Part shown: piece after piece, positions 8,738-16,313 of the stretch
Layout of the letters: each line of letters begins with the position of its first letter
Position numbering within the stretch: the stretch's first letter is position 1
DNA from: Pseudomonadota bacterium
GTDB lineage: Bacteria > Vulcanimicrobiota > Vulcanimicrobiia > Eremiobacterales > Eremiobacteraceae
Direction: 5' to 3'
Assembly (NCBI GenBank): GCA_021325335.1
Contig: JAJPHJ010000091.1
Location: forward strand, 1-51,614
Length of the DNA stretch: 51,614 nt
Notes under the pieces: generated by a model
The model's input: the letters and a program-made list of their open reading frames with translations, nothing else
Told to the model about the DNA's origin: nothing
Database searches by the model: none
Translations under genes and position numbers: made by a program

Positions 8738-9241
8738 ATGAAGCGCAAAATTCTGGTCGGTGTATTGATCGCCGCATTTTTCATGGCGTTTGCACCAGCA
8801 CGGCAAGCCGTCGCCGATGGCGCCGCGAGCACGCGGAACATCTTGCTCGGCATCGGAGCGGCTGCCGGCACGCTCATTATCATCAACCACAACAAGCAAG
8901 TCCACGAGAAGTATGCTCAGGATGCTGCGACCCAGGCCGCGCTCGCGAATCAGCGCGACAACGCCCAGGCAGCATATAAGGCGGAGCTCAAGGCGTATCA
9001 AAATCAAGTCGCGGTGACGGACAACCTCAAGAGGGAAGTCGCCCTCAAAGACAAGGTCATCGCAGACCAAAGCTCGGTCATCAAGCAGCAAAAGACCCAG
9101 TTAGCGCAGATGGGCGTGTCAGCACAACCCGTGGCCATCGCTCCCGTGCGCGCGCCCGCGTCGAATACCGCACGCGCATCTCGGTCAGTCGCCTCTGGGC
9201 CTTCGAGCGAGATGGTCTCGTACGGCTGGGGCACGCTCTAG
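8738..9241 (+). CDS. secreted coiled-coil protein of unknown function
   Basis: 167 residues: a signal peptide (KRKILVGVLIAAFFMAFAP, cleavage probably near AVADG), a short glycine-rich hydrophobic stretch (NILLGIGAAAGTLIIIN), then a long Ala/Gln/Lys-rich helix of about 70 residues (about 50-122) with coiled-coil character, and a Ser/Ala-rich tail. No family recognised. The ATG is preceded directly by an in-frame TAG, so the start cannot lie further upstream; a GGAGG sits 15 bases before it, farther than usual. The stop codon abuts the ATG of the next gene, so the two are very likely co-transcribed. Confidence 0.7.
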   Translation: MKRKILVGVLIAAFFMAFAPARQAVADGAASTRNILLGIGAAAGTLIIINHNKQVHEKYAQDAATQAALANQRDNAQAAYKAELKAYQNQVAVTDNLKREVALKDKVIADQSSVIKQQKTQLAQMGVSAQPVAIAPVRAPASNTARASRSVASGPSSEMVSYGWGTL

Positions 9242-9628
9242 ATGAGGAAGACATCGGTGTTCGCAGCCATCGCGGCAGCCGCGATGGTTGCGATGTACGG
9301 TTGCGGTAATGGGAGCGGCGGCAGCTCGGAGACCAAAGTCGCCGATCAGGTGACGCGTGCGATATACGACAACGACGCCAATGGCGTAACCCAAAACTTC
9401 ACGAGCGACCTTGCGTCGCAGGTCACTCGCGCTAGCGTGGGCACGCTATCGGACAAGATGCATGCGCTTGGCGCCTATCAAGGACTCACCGAGACGGCGA
9501 CGGATATCCCGGCGCGGCGCTATACCTTCGATGCGAAGTTCGACAAGGGTGACATGACCGTCGGGATGCGTCTCGATGTGGACGGAAAGATCGCCGCGTA
9601 TCGCATCGTCCCCGGGGTCCCGCGCTAG
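9242..9628 (+). CDS. small lipoprotein, DUF3887/DUF4019-like
   Basis: 128 residues. A lipoprotein signal (MRKTSVFAAIAAAAMVAMYG then Cys21) is followed by a Gly/Ser-rich linker and a compact alpha/beta domain. The region DKMHALGAYQGL followed by a beta-rich FDAKFDKGDMTVGMRLDVDGKIAAYRI segment resembles the small DUF3887-type fold in which a helical half tracks residual protein and the sheet half binds a ligand. That family assignment is tentative. The gene starts immediately after the stop of the upstream secreted coiled-coil gene, suggesting that the two envelope proteins work together. Confidence 0.7.
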   Translation: MRKTSVFAAIAAAAMVAMYGCGNGSGGSSETKVADQVTRAIYDNDANGVTQNFTSDLASQVTRASVGTLSDKMHALGAYQGLTETATDIPARRYTFDAKFDKGDMTVGMRLDVDGKIAAYRIVPGVPR

Positions 9629-9648
9629 CTGGAACTACATGGGAAAAT

Positions 9649-9675
9649 GGAGCGGGCGCGAATTCATTCGCGCCC
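9649..9675 (+). repeat. REP-like palindrome, GGAG-headed variant
   Basis: A near-perfect palindrome: GGGCGCGAAT, a TC loop, then ATTCGCGCCC, followed by TTTT. It is preceded by GGAGC, close to the GTAGC head of the REP copies around the RAYT gene. The adenosine deaminase stop codon lies inside the loop. It could also act as a terminator for the lipoprotein gene at 9242-9628. Confidence 0.65.
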
Positions 9676-10695
9676 TTTTCTTAGGCGCAATGTAGCGGCC
9701 ACGTACTCGTCAAGACGTGCTAGCCACGACTGCTTGGCCTCTTCGGGTGCAAAGGACATCCTGAAGCTGTTGCGGGCCAGCGCGATGACCTCATCAGCGC
9801 TGAGCCCGCTCTTCACGGCGTTTTCGTACTCGTCGAGGAGGCTTGCGCCGAAAAAAGCGGGGTCGTCGCTGCTCAGCGTCACGTTGAGACCACGTCGCAA
9901 GAATGCTCCCAAGGGATGCTCTTCTTCTGCACCGACCGCTCCTGTCACGCGATTGCTCGTCGGACAGCTGTCGATTCCCACACCCCGACGGGCGACCAAC
10001 TCTAAGACCCTCTCGTCACCCATTGCGGCAACGCCGTGACCGATGCGCTCTGCATCCAAAAGTTCGATCGCGTCGCGGACAGACTGGCTTCCGGCCGCCT
10101 CGCCCGCGTGCACCGTTCTGCGCAGCCCCAGCCGCTTCGCCCTCTCGAACACCCTTTGGAAATCGCGTGCGGGAAAATTGCGCTCGTCGCCGCCAAGCCC
10201 GATCCCTATGACGCCATCTGGGGCACACTGCCGGGCCAGATCGATGTCTGCCAGAGCACTATCTTCGCCCAGATTGCGGACGAGATCCAACAAGAGCAGG
10301 CTTGAGATTCCTTTTTCCTTCGCTGCTGCTTGCATGGCATCGGAAATGGCGAGCAAGATGCCGTGCAAGTCCGCATCTTTATGGAAGTGCCGGATCGTGG
10401 CGGGAGAAAAGAACAGCTCTACGTGCAAAACGCCCCGATCTGAGCTCCCGCTGAGATATTCCGTGGCTATTTCCCCGAAGTCTTCGGGTTCTCGAAGCGT
10501 CTTGACCACGGCGAGAAAGGACCGTAAGAACGATGCAAAATCGCTGCAGGCAAACATGGACCCAAGATCGTCCGGTAATGCAACGCCCCGCCTCCGCGCG
10601 ATACGTTCGTACGTCTGCGGCGTGATCGTGCCTTCGAGGTGGACGTGCAGCTCGGCTTTGGGCAATCCCTCAAGCCAAGCACGGCGGTGGTTCAA
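9664..10695 (-). CDS. add: adenosine deaminase
   Basis: 343 residues, standard length. It deaminates adenosine or deoxyadenosine to inosine or deoxyinosine in purine salvage, with a single catalytic zinc. All expected residues are visible: HVH at 17-19, H196 and E199 in HAGE, H220 in RIGHG, and D277/D278 in SSDDP. The start is TTG at 10695, overlapping the TGA at 10694-10692 that ends the C-terminal extension of the DUF1028 frame (TTGA). The truB start uses the same arrangement, which supports translational coupling. Some family members act on adenine or aminofutalosine instead; the sequence alone does not exclude these. Confidence 0.92.
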   Translation of the reverse strand: MNHRRAWLEGLPKAELHVHLEGTITPQTYERIARRRGVALPDDLGSMFACSDFASFLRSFLAVVKTLREPEDFGEIATEYLSGSSDRGVLHVELFFSPATIRHFHKDADLHGILLAISDAMQAAAKEKGISSLLLLDLVRNLGEDSALADIDLARQCAPDGVIGIGLGGDERNFPARDFQRVFERAKRLGLRRTVHAGEAAGSQSVRDAIELLDAERIGHGVAAMGDERVLELVARRGVGIDSCPTSNRVTGAVGAEEEHPLGAFLRRGLNVTLSSDDPAFFGASLLDEYENAVKSGLSADEVIALARNSFRMSFAPEEAKQSWLARLDEYVAATLRLRKGRE

Positions 10696-10901
10696 CGAGC
10701 GGCAAACCGTCGCAGATACTCGAGAGTCTGACGATCGATCGTGTCGTCGGTCCGAACGCGATCTTCCAAATTCTCACGGTGCATGAACGCGACCAGCGCG
10801 GAGCGTGCCTGTTCGTCATAGATCGCAGGCGAAGGAATTGCCTTTATTCTTGCCAGCAAGCCAGCGAGTTCTGCGCCGAGAGTCGGCGTGATCGTGAATA
10901 T
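10692..10901 (-). other. orphaned C-terminal domain of the DUF1028 gene, in frame after a TAG
   Basis: Immediately after the TAG that ends the DUF1028 frame, the same reading frame stays open for 69 codons to a TGA at 10694-10692. The encoded text (for example ALVAFMHRENLEDRVRTDD, then QTLEYLRR) resembles the C-terminal peptidoglycan-binding-like segment that many DUF1028 proteins carry. The TGA overlaps the add TTG start. The segment therefore looks like the genuine 3' end of the gene, cut off by a nonsense codon or reached by readthrough. No start codon with a ribosome binding site lies near its beginning. Confidence 0.7.
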
Positions 10902-11552
10902 CTACTCCGGCAAGGGCTTGAAGAAGTACAGTTTGTGAAGCTCGAGCAGCCGCGCCAGTTCCTCGATCGGGTCCGGATGATCGTCGACCCGTAGGTCGAC
11001 ATATCGATCGTTGAATCCGGCATAACCGCCACCGGGCTTGGCGATGTAGAGCGCCGCAGATTGCTTCCCGCGCTTATCGCCTCCAGCGGCTTGAGCCGCG
11101 CGCAGCGCTGCGATCAGCCGATCCGCCAATCGACCGGTCGCCCTTCGCCACGTATCTGCCATGTCGCGGACGACATCGGGACCTGCCAGGATATTGCCCT
11201 GCGCGGCATAGTTGTCGCCCGCGAGTCCGCCCGCCCACTCCACGCAACCGCTTCCCGTGTAGGTCGCCGAGCGCCCCTTCGCATCGACGATGCCGATTTG
11301 CCGTTGGTCGGCATTCGCGTCGCTTGAGATGAGCAGATCGATGACATCGGCGGGAGGATGGCCTGCTTGAAGAAGTTCCAAGCCGCGCGGGCCGTACGTT
11401 GTGTTCGCCCACGCCTGCGTCGCAATCGCACCGACACTTCCCATAACCCATGGTACCGCAGATCCAACCGCCAAGAATTTCGATTGAACGGCGACGCCGA
11501 GCTCGTTCTCAGCGTCATCGAATGCTGCAATGGAAAACGTCGCAGGGTGCAT
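10902..11552 (-). CDS. DUF1028 family protein (Ntn-hydrolase-like fold), truncated by in-frame TAG
   Basis: 216 residues to the first stop. The start (MHPATFSIAAFDDAENELGV), the QAWANTTYGPRGLELL region and the GNILAG motif are typical of DUF1028, a family with a predicted Ntn-hydrolase fold and no established reaction. Family members often carry a further C-terminal domain of about 70 residues. Here that domain is encoded in the same frame directly downstream, after a TAG, so the product is either a truncated protein or a stop-readthrough pair. TAG is used as a normal stop elsewhere in the window, so general recoding is unlikely. It heads a probable operon with add. Confidence 0.85.
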   Translation of the reverse strand: MHPATFSIAAFDDAENELGVAVQSKFLAVGSAVPWVMGSVGAIATQAWANTTYGPRGLELLQAGHPPADVIDLLISSDANADQRQIGIVDAKGRSATYTGSGCVEWAGGLAGDNYAAQGNILAGPDVVRDMADTWRRATGRLADRLIAALRAAQAAGGDKRGKQSAALYIAKPGGGYAGFNDRYVDLRVDDHPDPIEELARLLELHKLYFFKPLPE

Positions 11553-11597
11553 TGTAGTGCCAGAGGTACGGTGCGTTGACCCGGCTAACCTACGAAA

Positions 11598-11671
<74 letters not shown>

Positions 11672-11684
11672 ATTTCCTGACCGT

Positions 11685-12275
11685 TCATGTTTTGAGCGTG
11701 CTAGATCGATCTTGGGCCAACGCCGCCGCCGCCGCAGATGAGCGCTCGTCAATCACCATCCGGCGCACGCCCGCGGGATACTTGCCCCCCGGCCGTTTTG
11801 ATGCCGACTCCTGACAAATCACAGCCAAATACTCGAAATTAACCCAGGTTCCAGGATAAGATACGGCACGTCGTATCATGACCGCGGGTTCGAGCTGTTT
11901 CCATGTTTTGAACACGACACCGTCCCAGAGATCTAAGACGAGCGCTCGGTCAATGATGCCCAGCTTTACGAATGATCCCATGAGTTCAAAGAAGTTCCCC
12001 ACCTCGCGCACGGCCTCCACTTCGGCAGGGAGAACGTCAGCCGCGAGTTTGCTCCGGCCGACCGGGTCGGCGATGAGTTTCGGAATTTCTTCTCCAACAA
12101 AGCGTCGATCGCGGTGAAATCTCTCGGATTCAAGCATTTGCTGCATTCCGATGAGGGCTGCGATTTGGTTGCTCGAACGCATATGGCGCAGTTGCGCGAG
12201 CGCTGCAACTGCCGTCGCCGCGATTACGACAAATGTACCGATTGATGCGGCGGTGCTCAAGGCCTCGATTGACAT
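11685..12275 (-). CDS. membrane-anchored protein of unknown function, DUF4760-like
   Basis: 196 residues. One N-terminal transmembrane helix (about 10-28, TFVVIAATAVAALAQL) is followed by a soluble helical domain: QIAALIGMQQMLESERFH, then EVEAVREVGNFFELMGSFVKLG and LVLDLWDGVVFKTWKQLEP. The order resembles DUF4760-type proteins, but this is from memory and not certain. The C-terminus is alanine-rich. It converges with the tRNA gene, 13 bp apart. Confidence 0.65.
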   Translation of the reverse strand: MSIEALSTAASIGTFVVIAATAVAALAQLRHMRSSNQIAALIGMQQMLESERFHRDRRFVGEEIPKLIADPVGRSKLAADVLPAEVEAVREVGNFFELMGSFVKLGIIDRALVLDLWDGVVFKTWKQLEPAVMIRRAVSYPGTWVNFEYLAVICQESASKRPGGKYPAGVRRMVIDERSSAAAAALAQDRSSTLKT

Positions 12276-12375
12276 TTGTACCGCGAAGACGCCTTCCCAA
12301 GCTCAATAACTTTTTCCTAGTAGGATGAAAGACGAGGCAACGCTCGAGGAAGAGTAAGAAAGTGCGCGGCCAGCT

Positions 12376-12531
12376 TCAGCGTCTTCGCTGATCCGCGCGC
12401 GCGCCCAGCGCGACGCCAAAGGCCGTTCCTAATGCGAGCCCCAGCGGTATATGGTGAGAAGCCGCACCGATTGCGGTGCCTACTCCCGCACCGAGAGCGA
12501 TAAAGAGGCCGAGGCGTGAGGAATCCCGCAT
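12376..12531 (-). CDS. 51-residue glycine-zipper membrane protein
   Basis: A short gene encoding MRDSSRLGLFIALGAGVGTA, then IGAASHHIPLGLALGTAFGV and a basic tail ALGARADQRRR. Two hydrophobic, glycine-spaced helices flank a short HHIP turn, as in the widespread small glycine-zipper membrane proteins. The glycine spacing and the positive C-terminus argue for real coding. Function is unknown. Confidence 0.6.
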   Translation of the reverse strand: MRDSSRLGLFIALGAGVGTAIGAASHHIPLGLALGTAFGVALGARADQRRR

Positions 12532-12556
12532 TAGGGAACCCGAGCCTTCTTCAGCA

Positions 12557-13234
12557 TTATGCTGAGGGAGAAGGCGAGGGCGTTGGTGTCGCGGAGATCA
12601 GTTCCCACCAGTACGTGAACCCCGGCGCCAAACCGAACGTGCCGGAGGCGCCGGGGAAATCCACCACAAGCCCATTGACGCTCGACGCCTGTTCTTGATC
12701 CAAGAGCGTGTTCGTCGTGCCGTTGATTGTTTCGAGATAAAACGTCACGTTGCTCGTGTTCGTCCCTGACGCAAGGGTGAACGACATCACGGGGAACGCA
12801 TTGAAATTGAATGCAATGTTCGTCCCGAGCGAAACCCAAAAGATGGCCTTGCTGCCTGACAAGTCGACGGAATCGGGCAGTATCACCGCGTCTGCGCGAC
12901 GTCGAAACGCGAGCGGTAATGGTGCGCTGTTCGGCTGCGAGCTATAGCTTGTCAGCACAAGCATCGTTCCACCGCCGGCCGTATTGTTCGGCGCGATAAA
13001 GTCGCCGCTGAAACCACCAAACGGCGGCAGGTTGACCTGCGTGCCACCAGCCGGCACGGGCAACGCCGTCATGGCGAATTTTGCAGAACGAGGCGTCGGG
13101 CTCGATGAAACGCTTGCCGTGGTCCCGTAGTTGCACGCACCTAAGGCAAGCACGCCGCAGGCGAAGGCAGCGGCCAGCACTGTTTTTGCCGTGGCAGCAA
13201 GGGAAAAATTTTTCGCTCTGCTCGGGTGGCGCAT
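12557..13234 (-). CDS. predicted lipoprotein with beta-rich domain
   Basis: 225 residues. A basic N-terminus and hydrophobic core end in a lipobox (LGAC, Cys34), followed by a Ser/Thr linker. The rest is beta-rich and has few charges. Its features are a Gly/Asn-rich N-terminal half (PPFGGFSGDFIAPNN), a run of predicted strands (AVILPDSVDLSGSKAIFWVSL), and a C-terminal TPTPSPSPS tail. It looks like a secreted Ig-like or carbohydrate-binding-like fold, but no family is recognised. Monocistronic on the minus strand, divergent from the next small lipoprotein gene. Confidence 0.7.
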   Translation of the reverse strand: MRHPSRAKNFSLAATAKTVLAAAFACGVLALGACNYGTTASVSSSPTPRSAKFAMTALPVPAGGTQVNLPPFGGFSGDFIAPNNTAGGGTMLVLTSYSSQPNSAPLPLAFRRRADAVILPDSVDLSGSKAIFWVSLGTNIAFNFNAFPVMSFTLASGTNTSNVTFYLETINGTTNTLLDQEQASSVNGLVVDFPGASGTFGLAPGFTYWWELISATPTPSPSPSA

Positions 13235-13328
13235 CGCTCCGCGAGTTCATGCTCGCGATGGCGATTTCCCGTCGAATCAACGTTTCGCTGCCACCAAGGA
13301 CAAGTTCTGAACGCGCGCCAAGCGCGTA

Positions 13329-13592
13329 ATGATGGCATCCTTGAAGCGTGAGGGATGGTACGGCCTGACGATTGTATGCTCGGCATGCGCGGCGCTCGCG
13401 TGCGGCTGTGCCCAAGTCCACTACGTCCCAGTGTGCTCGGAACACGGGGGCGTCGCTTCCTCGCACGTGACCGACAAGGACGACAAATTTGCGACTTGGG
13501 ACTACGTGTGCAAGGACGGAACCGCACAGCGACCGGTACAAGTAGAGGATGCCAACGGCAAGTTCCAACTCGAAGTCCCCTCGGACCGCTAG
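13329..13592 (+). CDS. small cysteine-rich lipoprotein
   Basis: 87 residues. A hydrophobic signal segment (GLTIVCSACAALACGC) contains possible lipobox cysteines at 25 and 27. The short mature domain has paired cysteines (YVPVCSEHGG and WDYVCKDG) that could form a disulfide or bind a metal. Two adjacent ATG codons (13329, 13332) are both possible starts. It ends 8 bp before the GTG of the methyltransferase gene, whose ribosome binding site overlaps this end, so they are probably co-transcribed. No family recognised. Confidence 0.6.
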   Translation: MMASLKREGWYGLTIVCSACAALACGCAQVHYVPVCSEHGGVASSHVTDKDDKFATWDYVCKDGTAQRPVQVEDANGKFQLEVPSDR

Positions 13593-13600
13593 GAGCTTCG

Positions 13601-14416
13601 GTGGCAGACCTCAATCCGCAAGCCAAACAGATGGCCGACGAGTCCATGGTGCGCGGTCTACGAGCTCAGGCCGCGGCCATCTGGCCGCAAGAGGTCGAGC
13701 TCTTTCGCCGCTATCGCCTACCCGATCGACCGGCTATCCTGGATGCGGGTTGTGGAACCGGCGAGGGGAGCTCGCGACTCGCACACTTGTACCCCGAGGC
13801 GCGCGTTCTAGGGGTCGACATCATTGACGCGCACCTGCAACTCGCTCGAAACCGCTATGCCGAACTCGCTTCCCGGCTCGCGTTCGAACACCGCAGCATT
13901 TTCGAACTAGAGCTACCCGCTAGCTCTTTCGATCTCGTCGTCTGCCGGCACGTCATCCACTCGATCCCGCGCGCCGATGCAGTCTTGACGGAACTTGCCC
14001 GAGTCACCAAATCCGGCGGTTACCTCCACGTGATCGCCGAAGACTACGGCATGCTCCACTTCCAAAGCGGAGGCCTGGACTTGCGTGAATTCTGGTGCAA
14101 TGCGCCGGCCAGCTTCGCTCGCAAAACGAACACCGATCTGTTCGTCGGCCGCAACACTTTTGCGATGCTGCTCGCCCTCGGCCTGTCCAATGTCACGGTG
14201 GATTACGTCGTCGTCGACCCGACGCGCGTACCGCGCGAGACCATGGCGAGCATTTTCGAAGCCTGGCGCGACGGATATGCGGAATCGATCGGCGAGCTGA
14301 CCGACTACTCAGAGGATGCGGCACGCGCCCATTTTGATCAGATGATCGCGATCGTGAAAGACCCGGGCAGCTATGCGGTGTGGTTCGTCCCTGTCCTGAG
14401 CGGCCAGAGATCGTAA
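13601..14416 (+). CDS. class I SAM-dependent methyltransferase
   Basis: 271 residues from the GTG at 13601, preceded by AGGAGC at the right distance; the open frame runs 82 codons further upstream but overlaps the lipoprotein gene. Motif I is ILDAGCGTGEGSS, followed by the acidic end of strand 2 (VLGVDIIDA) and the post-motif FDLVVCRHVIHSIP of Methyltransf_11/25 proteins. It transfers a methyl group from S-adenosylmethionine to an unidentified small molecule. The C-terminal half (FWCNAPASFARKTNTDLFVG and beyond) has no match I can name. It ends 157 bp before the antiporter start, the space holding the structured leader. Confidence 0.85.
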   Translation: MADLNPQAKQMADESMVRGLRAQAAAIWPQEVELFRRYRLPDRPAILDAGCGTGEGSSRLAHLYPEARVLGVDIIDAHLQLARNRYAELASRLAFEHRSIFELELPASSFDLVVCRHVIHSIPRADAVLTELARVTKSGGYLHVIAEDYGMLHFQSGGLDLREFWCNAPASFARKTNTDLFVGRNTFAMLLALGLSNVTVDYVVVDPTRVPRETMASIFEAWRDGYAESIGELTDYSEDAARAHFDQMIAIVKDPGSYAVWFVPVLSGQRS

Positions 14417-14479
14417 CCACATTCGAGGGACCAATACCGCCGGGCCAGGAATCGGCAGCCCGCGCTTCGTAGCGGCCCA

Positions 14480-14573
14480 TAGACAGGGTGGTGGAGTCCG
14501 CCCGGCGACGCCGCCGAACAGCCTTCGGCCGATGACTCCTGACGAAGCCTAATCGCTCGCAGGAGGTTTTTTT
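14480..14573 (+). promoter_or_regulatory. structured 5' leader, candidate riboswitch controlling the antiporter
   Basis: Two mutually exclusive pairings are visible. GGAGTC (14493-14498) can pair with GACTCC (14534-14539), enclosing a CGGC-GAC-GCCG hairpin (14503-14513) and a GCC-TTC-GGC hairpin. Alternatively CTCCTG (14536-14541) can pair with CAGGAG (14560-14565), which contains the AGGAGG ribosome binding site of the antiporter seven bases before its ATG. This is the geometry of a translational riboswitch. The gene type downstream recalls the Na+/Li+ riboswitch candidates (nhaA-I and DUF1646 classes); I cannot confirm a class. Confidence 0.55.
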
Positions 14574-15776
14574 ATGCTCGCGCTCGGCCATATCGGGTCT
14601 CTCGAGAACGTCTGGTTGCTGGCGGCGATCTGGATGGCGCTCGCGTTTTTCGGCGCGTTGCTCGCTATCCGGTTCCGGATCTCGGCCGCGCTCATCGAGA
14701 TCATCCTCGGCATCCTCGCAGGCAATTTTATCGCGCTTGCGACCAACACATGGATCGATTTCGTCGCGGGATTCGGCAGCATCATGCTCACCTTTCTCGC
14801 AGGCGCCGAGATCAACCCGAGCGTGCTGCGCCGCCAATGGCGACCCGCCTTCCTGATCGGCGCGGTCTCATTCGCCTTTCCCTTCGCAGCAGCGTTCGCA
14901 TTCGCGCTCTTCGTCGGGCACTGGTCGCTCGACGCCGCCAAGGTCGCCGGAGTAGCCATGTCGACCACCTCGGTGGCGGTCGTCTACGCCGTCATGCTGG
15001 AGTCGGGCCTCGCAGGAAAAGAGTTCGGTCAGCTCATCCTGGCTGCGTGCTTCGTCACCGACCTCGGCACCGTGCTGGCACTGGGGCTGCTCTTCGCCGA
15101 CTACAACGGCTGGCTCGTGCTCTTCGTCGCAGCTTCCTTCGTGGCGGCTTTCGCGCTGCCCAGGCTGCTACCGGTTGCCTTCCTCAAGCTTGGCGATCGG
15201 GTCAGCGAGCCCGGATCTCGGCTGCTCTTCGCAATCATCTTTCTCTTAGCGGGTCTGGCGACGCTCGCAAAGAGCGAGGGCGTCTTGCCGGCCTACATCC
15301 TGGGGTTCGTCTCAGCCGGATTTCTCCTCTCACACATCGAGCTTGCGCGCAAGCTGCGGACGACGACGATGAGCCTGCTCACGCCCTTCTACTTCATCAA
15401 AGCCGGCACATACGTGTCGATCCTGCAGGTCATCGCCGGCATCAAGATGATCGCAGCGCTCTTCTTCGTCAAGGTGATCGCGAAATTTGTGGGCATCTGG
15501 CCGGCGACACGACGGTTCCAATATACCGCGACGGACGCTACCTACCTTACGCTCATGATGGCAACGGGCCTCACCTTCGGGACCATCTCAAGCTTGTATG
15601 GCCTGGGCCATCACTACGTTGACCAGCTCCAGTACAGCGTGCTCGTCACGGTGGTGATCGCGACGGCTATTATCCCAACGCTCATTGCCCAGGTCCACTT
15701 TCCGCCGACGCAAGAGGTCCTCGAAGCGGAGTCCGGTGGTCTCGAAGAGGTCGAGGTCGCCGTTCGCGGAGCATGA
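14574..15776 (+). CDS. cation:proton antiporter (CPA2/Na+-H+ exchanger type)
   Basis: 400 residues with about 12 hydrophobic helices and no C-terminal nucleotide-binding domain. Typical features are the AxLLAIRFRISAALIEIILG start, FLAGAEINP in helix 4 (the L-A-G-x-E motif of KefB/NapA-type exchangers) and AKVAGVAMSTTSVAVVYAVM further on. It should exchange Na+ or K+ for H+ across the cytoplasmic membrane. A perfect AGGAGG precedes the ATG, but that site can be sequestered by the leader. Its stop overlaps the start of the next small coiled-coil gene by ATGA, so it leads an overlapping chain of five genes that ends with the patatin. Confidence 0.88.
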   Translation: MLALGHIGSLENVWLLAAIWMALAFFGALLAIRFRISAALIEIILGILAGNFIALATNTWIDFVAGFGSIMLTFLAGAEINPSVLRRQWRPAFLIGAVSFAFPFAAAFAFALFVGHWSLDAAKVAGVAMSTTSVAVVYAVMLESGLAGKEFGQLILAACFVTDLGTVLALGLLFADYNGWLVLFVAASFVAAFALPRLLPVAFLKLGDRVSEPGSRLLFAIIFLLAGLATLAKSEGVLPAYILGFVSAGFLLSHIELARKLRTTTMSLLTPFYFIKAGTYVSILQVIAGIKMIAALFFVKVIAKFVGIWPATRRFQYTATDATYLTLMMATGLTFGTISSLYGLGHHYVDQLQYSVLVTVVIATAIIPTLIAQVHFPPTQEVLEAESGGLEEVEVAVRGA

Positions 15777-16051
15777 GTAACGAGCTGGCAGCCGAACTGC
15801 GCTTGCAACGCGACCGGCTGCGCATGGAGCTCGAGCGGCTGCGCAGTGCGGTCGAATCGCTGCGGTCTCAGCGTGCGGACGAATCAGAGATCGGTGCCAC
15901 CGTTGGCTTCACGTTAGCTGATCAAGAGCGTGCATTCGACGACGCGCGAGAGCACAACGCAGAGCTGGCCGAACGACATGCACGGCTCGTCGCCGAGGAA
16001 CGGGCACTACGAGAGCGTATCGCCGAGGTGCAAAAACGGTATGGACGGTGA
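15773..16051 (+). CDS. small coiled-coil protein of unknown function
   Basis: 92 residues, almost wholly charged helix: RLQRDRLRMELERLRSAVES at the start and HARLVAEERALRERIAEVQK near the end show clear heptad-like Leu/Val spacing. No transmembrane segment, no family. It starts by ATGA overlap with the antiporter gene and overlaps the next coiled-coil gene by 11 bp, so it is translationally coupled on both sides. It may form a heterodimeric coiled coil with its neighbour, which is an inference. Confidence 0.65.
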   Translation: MSNELAAELRLQRDRLRMELERLRSAVESLRSQRADESEIGATVGFTLADQERAFDDAREHNAELAERHARLVAEERALRERIAEVQKRYGR

Positions 16052-16313
16052 AATCGAAGCGCTGCGGCACGAGATCGCCGACTTGCGCCGCCTCGTCGAC
16101 CAGGCGCGCGACGAACTCTACGCGCTCCACGTCGAGTACGCAGCGCATCATTTCCGCACGCAGGCGATCATGCGAGCGGCGAGCATCGAGGCGCTGCACC
16201 GGTCGGGGGCTGAAGCGGAGACTGCCGCAATCTCGCACCGTTGCCGGCGCCTCGAGGCGACCATCGCCGCGCATCGTTCGTTCTTAGCCGCGCTGGAGTC
16301 AGATTCACCCTAG
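16041..16313 (+). CDS. second small coiled-coil protein of unknown function
   Basis: 90 residues from the ATG at 16041; the longer open frame upstream overlaps the preceding gene and is unlikely to be used. The start is strongly heptad-patterned (MDGEIEALRHEIADLRRLVD), then a long Ala/His-rich helical stretch and a short LESDSP end. Length and composition resemble the gene before it, suggesting a pair. Its TAG stop overlaps the GTG start of the MFS gene (TAGTG). Confidence 0.6.
   Translation: MDGEIEALRHEIADLRRLVDQARDELYALHVEYAAHHFRTQAIMRAASIEALHRSGAEAETAAISHRCRRLEATIAAHRSFLAALESDSP

Noticed and set aside
10902-10904. Pyrrolysine or genome-wide TAG recoding to explain the DUF1028 break
   Set aside because: Other genes here end in TAG (for example the secreted coiled-coil gene at 9239-9241), and no recoding machinery is visible in the window.
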